A stretch of DNA of 64,000 nt from positions 330,473 to 394,472 of the forward strand of contig NW_024882195.1 of the NCBI RefSeq assembly GCF_019059575.1, given 5' to 3'. The position numbers were made by a program, and so were the translations under genes. Source of the stretch: Amphibalanus amphitrite (taxonomy: Eukaryota > Arthropoda > Thecostraca > Balanomorpha > Balanidae). Of the stretch, positions 1-11,853 are shown piece by piece; position 1 is the first letter of the stretch; each line of letters starts with the position of its first letter. The notes beneath the pieces were generated by a model. It saw only the letters and a list, made by a program, of their open reading frames with translations. It was not told the origin of the DNA and did no database searches.

Positions 1-1704
1 TGGACGAATCGTCGCACTACCAAATTTAACAGTAAATTCTGTGTCGAGTCGGCGCCTTTGTGACTTTACAACAACAAGATCTGTTTTGGTGGGATTGATT
101 TTCAGACAGTTTTGAACAAACCAGTGACTCGCGATCTCTAAAGTGCTCTCTACATCTGATTTGAGTTTTGGCATGTGCTTTGGTGATACTCTATGCAAAA
201 ACTGAACGTCATCGGCGTACATAACAGTTTTTGTGTCCAGGTACGATGCTAGATCATTCGTGAAAATCAAAAACAGGATCGGCCCGAGCAGCGACCCCTG
301 AATCACGCCGTGAGTGATCGGTCTCACTTCCTCACCACCCCGAACCACCTGACATCTGTCGGACAACCAGTCACGGAACCAGTGCGCGTCGATTCCATAC
401 CAGCCCAGCTTTTCCAGGAGCCGGGGATGCTGGACACTGTCAAAAGCCTTCTTGACCTCAGAGAGCGTGAGGTCTACTTGCGCTGGAGCGTATTTCCATG
501 GCGGAGAGGGCGTACCCCACGTACGTCGCACTTCACGGAACTCTATGTTGACTGTAGAAAAGAGCTCTTTTATGCGCAATCCGAAGGAGACCGATTGTCG
601 CACTCTGTCAAGACCATTAAAATCAGGAGAAAAGACGTACGGATACGTCGGATGTCCTGGGAACTGGCGGAGTTTCAGTGCGTACCTCATCCCCAGCATC
701 TGACGGCGGAGAGATAGTGGCGGTTCGTGTGCCTCGGCGAGGAGGCTGCTCTTGGGCGACGTGCGGAATGCACCTGTGGCAACACGTAGCGCCGCGTGGT
801 GCACGGAGTCAAGAGCCTTTTTACTGGATTCGCTGGCAGAGTCGTAAACAAAGCATGCGTAATCCAGTTTCGATCGGACGATCGACCGATATAAAAGAAG
901 GAGCGTCCTGCGGTCCGCACCATAAGATGTGCGGGCGACACATTTTAAAACGTTCAGGGATTTAAAACATCGTTCCCGAAGCGTTCTAAAATGTTCTCTA
1001 TACGTCAAACGACTGTCAAAAAATATTCCAAGAAACTTTGCCACCGGCCGAGTAGGAATCACCTGTCCACGGAGCTTGATTCCCAAGGCTAAGTCGTCGC
1101 AGCGGCGGCGGCAAAAGTGCATAGCGACGGTCTTCGTTGTTGAAAAACGTAGGCCGTTGTCGTCGCTCCACCTCTCTAGACGGGTTACAGCGAGCTGCAA
1201 CTGTCTGGCAACGTGACGGGCGGTCGCGGCAGAAAACCAGATCGCGAAATCATCGACAAATAGCGATCTGCCGATGGATGGTGCAAGTTTGTCGCCAATA
1301 TCATTGATCGCCACAGCGAACAGCGCCACACTGAGAACTCCGCCTTGGGGAACTCCGTTCTCTTGAGTAAAACTGCTCGAAAGACTACTGCCAACTCGGA
1401 CTTTGAACCGACGACCCGATAAAAAGTTCTTGATAAAGAGGCCCATCCGGCCGCGTATGCCGTACTTGTGTACTTTGGAAAGTATTCTGTGTCGTAACAC
1501 TGTGTCATAGGCCGCCTCAATATCAAAGAACAGTGCTCCAAGGTGCTTCTTTTCAGTAAAACAGGTGCGTATCTCGGTGTCGAGGGCTAAAATGTGGTCA
1601 ACAGGGCTGCGGTGCTTTCTAAAACCGCACTGGGCGTTTGTAAAAACACCGTGATGTTCCAGAAACCAGCTAAGACGCACATTGACCATCTTCTCCATCA
1701 GCTT
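1..1704 (-). CDS. 3' part of family 1 LINE ORF2 fused in frame to a second reverse transcriptase; runs off the left edge
   Basis: Reading the minus strand from the TGA at 1705-1707 down to base 1, I find no stop codon for about 568 codons. The first part (1704 to about 449) is the I-like RT of copy A: a palm Asp in FDIEAAYD, the QGGVLS block, a catalytic FVDD box at 1249-1260, then the RT-RNase H linker ending LSEVKK. At 449-454 the frame switches to another RT: AFDSVQHPRLLEKLGW, then GPILFLIFTNDL, then a YADD box at 208-219. The RNase H and zinc domain expected in family 1 (present in copy B) are missing. The likeliest cause is a 5'-truncated LINE of another family inserted into copy A, with the junction in frame by chance. 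Whether the fused frame is ever translated is unknown, and its end lies outside the window. Confidence 0.75.
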
Positions 1705-3321
1705 TCAAAGTGATGATGTGAGAGAGATGGGCCGATAGTGGAGAGGATCATGTCCCGATTTGCCAGCCTTCAAGATAGGAATGATAGTGGCTTCCCGCCA
1801 GGTCTCAGGGAAAGTGCCAGTCTCCCAAAGCGAATTGAAAGTTGCTAGCAGCGCCTCGAGGGCAACCGCCGGGAGATGACGGAGCATGTCGTTGTGGACA
1901 GCATCCGGACCTTCTGAGACGCTGCGCAACGAGCTGATGGCAGACGTGAGCTCAGCCATAGAGAAAGGCTCGTTGTACACCAAATTTTCAGCTGTGCTGA
2001 AGTCCACGACGGCTGGTGCAGGTCGTGAGGACGGCTCTCCTCGGCAGCGCTGATAGAGTGCACGGCCTATCGTCTCTGCGACGTCTAAAGGGTGGGATAT
2101 GTCCGTGTTGTTCACTCTTAAAACCGGAAGCGGAACAGAGCTGAACCGGCCATCAATGCGCTTCATGCGTGCCCATATCTGGGTCGTAGGAGTAAAACGG
2201 TTTAAGGAACTCACGTACGTGCGCCATGAAACAGCCTTTGCCTCTTTTAAAACGCGACGGGCAAAAGCCCGCGCTTTCTTAAAAGCGATGAGGTTCTCAG
2301 TAGTACTGCTCCGGTCAAACTTTCTAAAAGCGCGCTTGCTGGCACGAATCGCATCTCCGCATTCCTTGGTCCACCACGGGACCGGAGGACGACGAGGCTG
2401 ACTCGACGTCTTGGGTATGCACCCGTTTGCGGAGTCAATGAGTAAATATGTAAAATCCTCTGTAGACATCACAGAGGCGTCGGCTCTGGATAAAACCGTG
2501 GCCTCTACGGCGGCCTGGAATTCGCCCCAGTCGGCCTTCCGAACATTCCACCTGGGTGGACGGTTGCCTGACACTGGGGACTCCTGGTGCTCCAGCCACA
2601 CTGGGAAGTGGTCGCTCCCGAGTGGGTCGTCATGGACGGACCAGGTAAAAAGCTGAGCTAGCCGCGGACTGACTAAGCTCAGGTCCAGAGCCGATGTTTG
2701 ACCGGAGGGTGTTGTAAAATGGGTGCGCTGTCCTGTATTTAAAATACACAGCGCCTCATCGCGGATAAAAGATTCTAAAAGTCGACCACGAGTGCCAGTC
2801 GTGTCGCATCCCCACGCCAGGCTATGGGCATTAAAATCGCCGACTACCAGGACCGGAGGTGGAAGCTCATCGACAAGTCGATGCAGCTCAACCACCGGGA
2901 GCGCTATACCTGGTGGAAGGTATAAAGAGCATACAGTTAGTTCCCGGTGGTTGAAATCAACTCTAGCGGCTACCGCCTGCAGAGGAGTCTGCAGCGGAAC
3001 CTGACGTGCGGGCACACTGTGGTCCACTGCCAAAAGTACACCTCCATGGGCAATGGTCGGGGTGTCTAAGTCTCTTCTAAAAACAGAGTAACCCTTGATT
3101 GCAAAGGTAACGTTTGGCGCTAGCTTGGTCTCCTGGAGACCTAAAACAAGGGGTGTGCGCCAACGGATAAGAGACTGTAGGTCCTGGTAGTTGGCCTGGA
3201 GGCCTCTACAGTTCCACTGTAGAATAAAAGGCGTGGTTAAAAAGGCGCAAAAAGGGCGCGTATAACATGAGGCAAAGGCGCACACAGATACCTGACTGAC
3301 CACAAAAAAGGTAAAAAGCAC
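1705..3321 (-). CDS. ORF2 N-terminal part: APE-type endonuclease and start of RT (copy A)
   Basis: The 538-codon frame begins with a hydrophobic leader of about 30 residues. An endonuclease/exonuclease/phosphatase fold follows: Asn in LQWNCRGL (about residue 37), Glu in LQETKL (about 64), Asp/Asn in GDFN (161-164) and the SDH triad (about 236-238). This nuclease nicks target DNA to prime reverse transcription. The linker and RT fingers follow (PLHYRPISLTSSL), where a TCA-to-TGA change ends the frame; copy B has Ser there and the frame is otherwise open beyond it. Only 81 bases separate this ORF from the end of ORF1, as in copy B. The conserved domain probably starts nearer FILQWN, so the first 30 residues may not be translated. 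Confidence 0.85.
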   Translation of the reverse strand: MLFTFFVVSQVSVCAFASCYTRPFCAFLTTPFILQWNCRGLQANYQDLQSLIRWRTPLVLGLQETKLAPNVTFAIKGYSVFRRDLDTPTIAHGGVLLAVDHSVPARQVPLQTPLQAVAARVDFNHRELTVCSLYLPPGIALPVVELHRLVDELPPPVLVVGDFNAHSLAWGCDTTGTRGRLLESFIRDEALCILNTGQRTHFTTPSGQTSALDLSLVSPRLAQLFTWSVHDDPLGSDHFPVWLEHQESPVSGNRPPRWNVRKADWGEFQAAVEATVLSRADASVMSTEDFTYLLIDSANGCIPKTSSQPRRPPVPWWTKECGDAIRASKRAFRKFDRSSTTENLIAFKKARAFARRVLKEAKAVSWRTYVSSLNRFTPTTQIWARMKRIDGRFSSVPLPVLRVNNTDISHPLDVAETIGRALYQRCRGEPSSRPAPAVVDFSTAENLVYNEPFSMAELTSAISSLRSVSEGPDAVHNDMLRHLPAVALEALLATFNSLWETGTFPETWREATIIPILKAGKSGHDPLHYRPISLTSSL

Positions 3322-3402
3322 CGAGAAAAATGCACCTGGTAAAAAAGCGCAATAGCGCGAAAAAGATAAAAGGATAAAAGAGGAAATGACTAGACTGAAA
3401 GA

Positions 3403-5118
3403 CTAGACTAGGTCCTCTAACTCCGAGGAGGCGCTCCCCCCGTAGCGGATACGGGGGTGCCCTGAGCCCTCTCGGTGACGCCTCCCTTCGGCAGAGGCAG
3501 ATCGGGCATGGCTCGGGCCCGGCTGGGGCCTTTTCGACCGGGGGACGTCGCTCTCCGAAGGTGACCAGCTCGGGGACGTCTGCCGCTTGGCGAGGCGCCC
3601 TGGAGCCGCGGAGGGCTGTTGCCGCCCCGACGGGGATGTCGAGGCGGCGGCCTGTGTCCTCGACACAGGCGTCTCTGGCAGCGGCGGTGGTGGCCGCCGC
3701 TGCGGAGGTGGAGGAGGCGGCGGGGGACCCATGATGGGCCGAGTCCCCGCCTGAGGTGTCTCCGGGGTGTCAGCGGCAACAGCCGCATTGGCACTCCCGG
3801 AGGCGGAGTCGGCAGATGAGGCTTCCTTAGCCTCGAGGGCCTTCTGGACGAGGCGAGCCCTCCTCGCCTCGCGTGCCTTCCTCTCCTCCTCCCCCCGCCG
3901 CAGCACCTCCTGCACCGCCGTGGGCGGTCGGGGGCGGGGCGGGGTGGGTGGCGCCTTACCCTGCGCCGGGGGGCGCCGACCACCCTGTCGGCGCTGGACG
4001 ACGGCCCAGCCGTCTCCATCACCGTTCGCGGCTGGAGCGGGACTGGGTGGACCCCACACTGACTCTAGAGCAGCCTGCTCTGTGTTGCTCGGCGGCACAC
4101 GAGGCGCCGTGGTGTCCGCTGAGTCACCAGTGGCTACGACGGTGAGGCCGAATCGTTTGAGAAGCTGCACGAGCTGCGCTACACTCATCTGGGAGGCATC
4201 GGTAGAGTTTGTGACTCTCACCTTCTGGGCATACGAGGTCTTCGGGTGACTCTGGTTGTACACCTCCCGGGCCTCTTTGAAAGACAAATTTCTGGTAGCC
4301 TTGATGGTCATGATCTCTTTCTCCTTGACGTATGCAGGGCAAGACCTATCATACGCGGAGTGCGGCGTCTGCCCCTCTCCGCAGTTGACGCATCGGGGGG
4401 TCTCCGAGTCACAGGTTTCGTCAGTGTGGTCCTGCGAAGCACACTTGGAGCACGTGGGCCTTCCTCGGCAGTTGTCCTTTGTGTGGCCGAAACGTTGGCA
4501 GCGGAAGCAGCGCATGGGCGCTGGGACGAAAGGCCGCACGCGAACCTTCACGTAGCCCACACGAATCTCACTCGGCAAGTCAGTGGAGTCAAACGTCAGA
4601 ATTATGTTGTTGGTCGAGACCGTGCCTCTCTTCGTCATGATGCGGCGAGCCGCTGTCACGCCGAAATCGGCGAGCCCGTCCGCAATGTCCTCGTCGCTCA
4701 CTCCCCTCAGGTCGAAACAGTTAATGACCCCTCGTGATGAGTTCTTAGAGCGGTGGGGCTCCACTGTAAGCGGGATGGAGACGAGCCTCCGGCCGGATGC
4801 CCGTCCCTCGGAGAATACGAAGCGAGTAGCGTCCAACGCTTTCGCCGCCTCCTCGCTTTTCCTGAATTCGACCTCCAGCGCGCCATCACGCATCCGGTCA
4901 CAACGAACGATCGAACCAAACCGGTCGCAGCCATCCTTCCGCTGGAAGGGCGTCAAGGAGCTCAGCTCCCTGTCGGCGCTCCGGAAGATGAGGATTTTTG
5001 GATTTTTCGGTCTTGGATCGTGCAGCGTTCGCCCGTCGGCCGAGGCCGGCGGGCGAGAGTCGGCCGAAGCCGAAGGATTGGTAAGAGTGGGGGAAGGGGG
5101 GTTGGTCGAGTTATCCAT
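3403..5118 (-). CDS. ORF1 gag-like nucleic-acid-binding protein (copy A)
   Basis: This 571-residue protein has three Cys/His knuckles in tandem: CX2CX4HX4C at residues 204-217, a second at 223-236 and a longer variant at 243-260. A conserved region precedes them (SIPLTVEPHRSKNSSRGV near 114-131), typical of ORF1 proteins of I/Jockey-type elements, which package element RNA. The C-terminal third is low complexity, with a run of eight prolines near residue 465, and is probably disordered. It differs from copy B's ORF1 at only a handful of residues and has no break. GC content is much higher than in neighbouring DNA, which creates long spurious ORFs on the other strand. Confidence 0.88.
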   Translation of the reverse strand: MDNSTNPPSPTLTNPSASADSRPPASADGRTLHDPRPKNPKILIFRSADRELSSLTPFQRKDGCDRFGSIVRCDRMRDGALEVEFRKSEEAAKALDATRFVFSEGRASGRRLVSIPLTVEPHRSKNSSRGVINCFDLRGVSDEDIADGLADFGVTAARRIMTKRGTVSTNNIILTFDSTDLPSEIRVGYVKVRVRPFVPAPMRCFRCQRFGHTKDNCRGRPTCSKCASQDHTDETCDSETPRCVNCGEGQTPHSAYDRSCPAYVKEKEIMTIKATRNLSFKEAREVYNQSHPKTSYAQKVRVTNSTDASQMSVAQLVQLLKRFGLTVVATGDSADTTAPRVPPSNTEQAALESVWGPPSPAPAANGDGDGWAVVQRRQGGRRPPAQGKAPPTPPRPRPPTAVQEVLRRGEEERKAREARRARLVQKALEAKEASSADSASGSANAAVAADTPETPQAGTRPIMGPPPPPPPPQRRPPPPLPETPVSRTQAAASTSPSGRQQPSAAPGRLAKRQTSPSWSPSESDVPRSKRPQPGPSHARSASAEGRRHREGSGHPRIRYGGSASSELEDLV

Positions 5119-6124
5119 GCGAGTGTGCTTGGTCTCCGCCAGCTCGGCCGCCGACGCTCCGCAACGGCGCCGCTACAAGGCCTGGGACGGCCAAGCTGAC
5201 TGTACGGGACTTGGCGGCACCTTCCGAGGGGGAGAGAGAGGCTCACCACCCCCCACGGTCGGATACCGCCTCCTCCCTTGACGCCTAGCCGAGTCACCGC
5301 CAGGGGCAGCGACAGATCAGCCCCACCGACGGAGGACGGGCACAAGTGCCCGAACCCCGCCGGCGACACCTCTCCGACACCACCCCCGGCGGCATCACGA
5401 CTGGGAATGGCTCCTCAAGTGCGGCGCCCCACTGAGTGTCCCGCCCTTACAGAACTCAGGGCCAAAGAGGCGTGTTGCCCAGCCACCGCGACTGGCTCCG
5501 CACGGTGGGGGGCTCAACTTCCAGGATCCCGTTGTCCTGGGGTACGGGTCGGCTCGCCTAGCCTAGTAAAACCGGCTGGTACCCGAGGGGACGCCACTCC
5601 CCTTACACTAGCCCAACTCGGCTGTGTTCCTGCGGGTGCAAAAACAATGAAAAAGGGGTAGGAAAGGAATCAGAAGGCTGTGATCGAACGAAACGCGGAC
5701 ATACGGTGAGAAGCAAAGCAAAAGCAAACAAAGACCGCTCAAGAGAAACAAAACCACGAAAACCAAGAAAAGTCGGGCCGTACCATCTGTCCATCCAGCG
5801 ATCAAAGCAAGTCGTAAGCAAGCACAGGTCAAGCTGGGGCCGAGGGGGCGCTACTCCCCTTGCTGGCCGAGGCCAGGGTCGCCGCGGGGCGAGGGCCCAA
5901 GGAACCCAGACCAACAGCGACCCGGGCCACTGCCAACCCCCTGCGGGGCCAATCATGCAGACAATCCATCCAGTAAGCAAGGCAAGTCCAGGTCAAACGC
6001 GCGTCAAGCTGGGGCCGAGGGGGCGCTACTCCCCTTACTGGCCGAAGTCACAGCCGCCGCACAGCCGGAGCCAGATGACCCCGGCTAAGCAGCAGCTCCG
6101 ACCACGGATAGCCCCCTGCGGGGC
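5119..6124 (-). repeat. 5' UTR of family 1 copy A with an internal near-tandem duplication
   Basis: This non-coding leader lies upstream of ORF1. A block containing AAGCTGGGGCCGAGGGGGCG and ending near CCCCCTGCGGGGC occurs twice, at about 5830-5950 and 6008-6123. Repeated 5' UTR units can carry the internal promoter of non-LTR elements, but I see no specific promoter motif. Copy B stops inside the first unit (about 59094), so only copy A shows the duplication. Confidence 0.6.
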
Positions 6125-7240
6125 AGCCAGGTTCTTTGATGCGGTCCTGGCCAGTGTACGTGAAACGTGCGGTCCTGGCCAGTGTACGTGAAACGTGCGG
6201 TCCTGGCCAGTGTACGTGAAACGTGCGGCTGGGAGCTGGAAGACGAGCAAAGTCCTCCAAAGTACAAGACGCCAAGCCTGGCCCTGAAGCTGGGGCATGG
6301 ACTGAAAAGGGCGGCAGAAAAGGCCATAAAGGCCGGGAACGAAACTCTGCAGCAACGACTGAGCGATTATGTAACACTCCATGAACGGGAGTGGGGGGAT
6401 AGCATATCCCATGCAGCTCTCTCTACCATGGACCTTTGAAAGCTAAACAAAACCGATCCTCCACCGCTGACTGAGGATGTTGTGAAACTGGCGAAGGAAA
6501 CGAAAACCGCCATTCAAGAGCTGGTGAAATCTCTCACTGCAGAAGAGCTGGGGCGGCATGCCGTGAAAGGGAAGTATAACCAACTCATCCAACTTACATG
6601 CGCGGCAGTCATCAAATTTAACAAGCGCCGAGGAGGAGAGGCTGCTCAGTGTTCAGCTACTGACATCCACGCACGTCAACAGATATTCACATGTGATCAA
6701 CGAAGACGTGATGTCGTATCTGTCTCCTTTGGAGCGCGAGTTGTCCAAGATGATGGAGTGTGTTGAAGTGATGGAAAACGCACGCGTCGGGTACCTATCC
6801 TCCTGACGCCCTACATGAGACAGGCGCTGGACCTGATCAGCCGTCTTCGGCCCTCCGTCGGCGTCCCAGAGAGCAGCACATACCTTTTGCGAAGGCGGTG
6901 GCCAAGTCGTTTGTCAAGGGCTGGAACTCGCTAAAATTTGCCTGCCAAGCAGCGGACCTACAGCGACCCCAGCTGGTTACCAGCACAAAACTGCGCAAAT
7001 ACCTTGCCACGGTATCGCAAATACTGAACCTGGAAAACAACCAACTGGAGTGGCTGGCTAATCACCTAGGGCATGACCTCACAGTTCACCGCCAGCTCTA
7101 CCGACTTCCAAATGAAGTGATTCAGATAGCAAAAGTCAGCCAGTTTCTCCTGGTCCCAGAGCAAGGTGAGGTTCATCGATACCGGAACAAGTCGTTGGAC
7201 GACCTTGATGTGCAAGGTGAGCTATTTTCAAGAATTATAT
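6113..7240 (+). pseudogene. Tyrosine-recombinase-like gene, copy 1 (decayed)
   Basis: The pieces, spread over all three frames, line up as one protein: AVLASVRETC, then SLALKLGHGLKRAAEKAIKAG, then LTEDVVKLAKETK, then AAVIKFNKRRGGEA, then VPILLTPYMRQALDLI (6796-6840), then the last part at 6898-7240. The end contains TSTKLRKYLAT, LANHLGHDLTVH and RQLYRLP. That order matches the C-terminal core of tyrosine recombinases (HxxR-like box with Thr for His, LGH, then Tyr). At least three frameshifts and a stop after SHAALSTMDL make it non-functional. I recall similar multi-exon proteins in fish and marine invertebrates, but the family name (Crypton-like or a domesticated recombinase) is uncertain. 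Copies 2 to 4 lie at 8.8, 15.2 and 42.3 kb. Confidence 0.6.
6141..6224 (+). repeat. 28-bp coding segment repeated three times in tandem
   Basis: Three identical units that begin GCGGTCCTGGCC and end GTGAAACGT lie head to tail at 6141-6168, 6169-6196 and 6197-6224. Each encodes most of AVLASVRETC of recombinase-like copy 1. Because 28 is not a multiple of three, the expansion shifts the frame. Copy 2 has a single equivalent (ETVIASVHSEC), so copy 1 gained the extra units. Confidence 0.9.
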
Positions 7241-7267
7241 ATTTGCCATCATGCAATGCTATTTAGT

Positions 7268-7676
7268 GTAATTGCCATGGTTCGTACCATCATCATTGTT
7301 TTTATCATTTTAATCGTCCGATAACTAACATACCAGAGTAGGGCCCAAACGCGCATATTTCGGTACGGTCCGTTATTATCCCAAAGCATTTGCTGAAAAA
7401 CTTGAACTTTTTAGAGTATTTTGATGAACTGTAATAATAAATTTCATTTAGGACACCCGCTGTCTCGATCAAATGTGGACCTTGTTTGACATTTTCGATC
7501 CTTGTGTGGATGCGTTCTGTTTCCAGACCTGGTGCAGGCGCGGCACCTGGAGTCTCAAGAGTCGCCGTCGCCGGGAGGCCGAGATAGCGGCGCACTTTGA
7601 GAAGAGCTAGTGCAGTGTGTCTGCCGCTGGAGCAGATGTCGCTACCCAATACATGGTTTTAATGCAAACATAGTTT
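7268..7676. other. No recognisable gene
   Basis: AT-rich DNA follows the recombinase-like fragment. Open frames here are short and show no domain. It may contain introns or 3' sequence of the decayed gene. Confidence 0.4.
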
Positions 7677-7679
7677 TCA

Positions 7680-8155
7680 GTAAAATGTGGGGTGATCCAT
7701 CTGTGTAGCATGCCACACAGTCGCCATACGAAGTGCTCCTGCCTTCAGCACAGCGCCCGGAATGTCGCGCTTCCTGGTAGCCGCCAAAGAGACGTCAATT
7801 TTCGGGGTCACCAGCCTCCACGGAGGAGTTCCGACCACATGGGAGTCCATGCGGATGACATCTCTGGGTCGGATACCACTCTCTGCGAAGAGCGTCTGCA
7901 TACGGAGGCAAAATGGAGCTGGCTTAGAACGTCCAGTATCGGTTGGGTGTCCAAAAATAAATCGAAAGCCGCTGGAGTAATCAGCCTCGTATGACGGGTG
8001 AAACGGAAACTGCCGAAGCTTCAGAGCGTATCGCATTCCCAGCGTCTCCCTCCGAAGACCGAGTGGAGGCTCATGGGCGTCGGCGAGAAGACTGTCCACC
8101 GGCGTGGTGCGGAACGCGCCCGTTGCTATCCGGATAGCGGAGTGGTGCTTGGGTG
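7680..8155 (-). pseudogene. I-like LINE ORF2 fragment, family 4 (RT-RNase H linker)
   Basis: The minus strand encodes AIRIATGAFRTTPVDSLLAD, then EPPLGLRRETLGMRYALKLR, then PPWRLVTPKIDVSL. These are the same landmarks found between RT and RNase H in families 1 and 2 (for example LRRQMLGMRYALKLRQFP). Residue identity with both is moderate, so it is a separate family. RT upstream and RNase H downstream are absent and the piece is cut at both ends. It lies between two recombinase-like gene remnants in opposite orientation to them. Confidence 0.75.
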
Positions 8156-8780
8156 GAGAACCTGCCCGGCCATCCCGGCCGTGGCCGGGGTAACTGGCAG
8201 CCTACCCCGGCGCGGCCGGGGTAACTTTCCACTCTGTAAATCCTAAAAGCTGTCTCCAATCATACGAGAAAGAAAAAAAAACTCGTTCCCCGGATGTTGA
8301 CAATGACAGCCATGGGCGTAATATTGCAAATCGGGTAGGTATTTACTTAACTTACCGTACTCTCCAACCCTAGGACCCGCGTGTGGTTACCAACGCCCAG
8401 GTCGCTCTCAAATCGTACTCAGTTTCGAAAATTTGCAAAATGGAAACCGCAAAATAGTTTCAAAACCGCTGCTTGACAACACCATATCTTCAATCACGCG
8501 AAGGGAACTAGGTGAAGGTTCTGAAGGGGAGCAAAGCCAAGCTAATCGTGCTGGAGACGTCGGCGAGGCACGCTGATGTCAGAGCGTTCGGGCCTTGTTA
8601 TGCATGCAGGGGTTCGTCCTGCTTAGTGATCTGTGGCGCCAGTAGTCAATGTACTGCGATGTCCTCTGCTTGGAATGGACGCTGTGAACATTCGTAGCGT
8701 CCTGATAGGTATGTCTCGAAGGACTAAACGACCTAGAGCAAACAGAACGTGGTGATGAACCATTGCTGTTATTTCCACTT
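8156..8780. other. Spacer with a short GC-rich repeat pair
   Basis: CCGGCCGTGGCCGGGGTAACT and CCCCGGCGCGGCCGGGGTAACT-like blocks lie within 8175-8230, a local repeat of about 25 bp with a palindromic GGCCGGGG core. The rest is unremarkable and has no supported gene. Confidence 0.4.
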
Positions 8781-8799
8781 TTGACACACCATGCAGAGG

Positions 8800-9830
8800 C
8801 CATTTGTCCGAGCTTTTGGTCAGAGATGCTCTGATCCGGAATGTTGGCTGTTACACTCTAAAAAACAAAGGGACGAGAGGAAGTCTCTTAGAAGGCATCA
8901 AAACTAGACTACGATCTCTGGCAAAACTACTCCGCAGCGTCCGAAGTCAAACAAACGACGAGCGGCTGTCTCTGCAAGTGATGCTACAGCCGCGCTACTT
9001 TGAAACAGTGATCGCATCGGTTCATAGCGAATGCAAGTGGGAGCTAGGAGACGGGCCAATCACCCTCCGTCCTTAACAGTACCTTCACTGGGCATAGAGC
9101 TGGGACATTAGTTTAAAGAAGGCAGCCGAAATCGCCATACGCGGAGTGACGAGAAGCAGAGACACTGACTCAAAAAGGCGCCTCACAGAGTACCTGGAGC
9201 TCCATGAACGTCTGAGTGGGGTGGTCCGGTCTCGCACGCAGTCCTGTCCACTAGAGATGTGCGAGAGCTTAACAGAGGGGGCACTCTTCCTGTGACTGAG
9301 GATATGGTCACTCTGTCGTCGACTATGAAGGAACACATCATGCGGACGCTTGAAGAACTCGAAGACCCGGAGAAGAGGCTCGACTCAGCCCCACCAGGTT
9401 ACTGAACAGCATCCTCTTCTTGCGTACTAACTTCAGCATCCATAACGATCTTCAGCAAGAAGCGTGGTTATGGGGCAGCAAGGCTGCTGGTCAATACCTA
9501 CACCGGGAGGCAAAGGGATGTTGTGGCTAACGGCGACCCGTTGGAAACGCGGTCGCCGCGGGAGGCAGAACTTGTAGAGAAAATGGCTCTCGTGGGGGTG
9601 CTCGGCGAGGGGAAATGGCGTGTGCTCATCATCTTGATCCCGTACATGCAGATCGCTCTGGACACCATCGTGCGCTTCGAACGGAGCTGGAGCTGGAGGA
9701 TAATCCCTACTTGTTTAGCAAAGCTGGCACAAAGACGTTCGTGCCGGGCTGGGTAGCCATAAAGACGGTATGCAGGCTGTGCCAACTCAGCGCCCTGATC
9801 CCATCATCAGCATCAGACTGAGAACGTGTT
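8800..9830 (+). pseudogene. Tyrosine-recombinase-like gene, copy 2 (decayed, no catalytic end)
   Basis: It begins LVRDALIRNVGCYTLKNKG, then LRSLAKLLRSVRSQ, then RYFETVIASVHSECKWELG, corresponding to the N-terminal part of copy 1. After a frameshift come SLKKAAEIAIRG, RRLTEYLELHERL, VLSTRDVRELNRGGTLPVTE, a pocket parallel to VPILLTPYM (VIPYMQIALDTIV-like) and DNPYLFSKAGTKTFVPGW. It ends before the TKLR/LGH/Tyr core seen in copy 1. Several stops and frameshifts occur. Because it retains the N-terminus and copy 1 retains the C-terminus, together they outline the family. Confidence 0.5.
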
Positions 9831-9835
9831 TAGCG

Positions 9836-10446
9836 ACTGTGACCCAGGTGCACCTATCTCTCGAAGTTTGCTGTCGATCCTTGGGGAAGAGGGCGCAGTT
9901 TGGACGGAGGAGCCGAAGATGTGGCCATCGATAGGTATAGCAGGGGTAGGGACAAACTAAATGGGTTAACAGTTTTTTATATAGAAATTATATATTTGAG
10001 CTATATGGCCACGAAGTCCCTTGGGCCGAACTGCGCAGGAGTGGTACTCCTTGCTGAAGCGGTACACGATAATCAAAGATAAGAACGCAAGCACTGGCTC
10101 CGCAGCGATGAGATGGCCCTATGTATGTATGTATGTATGTACGTATGTATGTATGAATGAAAAAACAACGTTTTACTATTGTCATTGTATGGTACCAAGC
10201 ACCTGTGGTAGGTCAAAGTGTAGTGTAGACGTGTAGAAGTCGACACGGATAGTCTGCGATAGCTGGCAGATATAATGGCGTTTCATGTCAATCTAAACAG
10301 TACACCTTGTGGGGAAAACCCTGGAAACATGGTTGGACTGCCCCAATGCACACTTTGGAAATGGTGGGCGTTTTGTACCTACATCTCTGATGTTTCACGC
10401 GCCACCAGCGGTCAGTTCAGATAGTTTATAACAGTCCGTTCAGGTT
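9836..10446. other. Spacer with a short (ATGT)n tract
   Basis: No gene is supported. A (TATG)n microsatellite with one interruption lies at about 10120-10155. It produces a spurious Tyr/Ile/His-rich ORF on the minus strand. Confidence 0.6.
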
Positions 10447-10454
10447 GTGGTGAT

Positions 10455-11593
<1,139 letters not shown>

Positions 11594-11853
11594 CGTTTAT
11601 TAAGGAACAAAAGGATGCGACCTCAAACGGAAGTGCTTTGGGATCAGTGCATGTGGTTTATTTGAAATATGTCGATTTTTTGTTTTGACTTTTCGTTTTG
11701 ACATGAGCTCCAGTTTGTGTTAAATTTAATTTGGCCTGGTTTGTGAATATTTGGGCATTATTTTGGTTTTGTTTGGTGTAAAATAACTGCCTAAATTTCT
11801 CTAGTGTCATCTTGGTTTATAGAATCTTCAATCTGTGAATCGGCAAAATCATT

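Larger units (their letters stand above)
449..6124 (-). mobile_element. I-like non-LTR retrotransposon, family 1, copy A (3' end missing)
   Basis: This minus-strand element has ORF1 (gag-like, zinc knuckles) and ORF2 (endonuclease-RT). It matches copy B at 52578-59094 almost base for base through ORF1 and the 5' part of ORF2. The APE-type endonuclease, plus RNase H and a C-terminal zinc motif in copy B, place it in the I/Nimb-like group of non-LTR elements; the exact clade is inference. The 5' UTR extends to about 6124, further than in copy B, and abuts a recombinase-like gene fragment that may be its target. The 3' side is replaced by another RT at about 449. One nonsense codon (TGA at 1705) breaks ORF2. 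Confidence 0.85.

Noticed and set aside
3417-5281. Several plus-strand and alternative-frame open frames over ORF1 of copy A (the same set over copy B, 56671-58820)
   Set aside because: They lie antisense to a well-supported gag-like ORF in high-GC sequence and recur in both copies because the DNA is the same.
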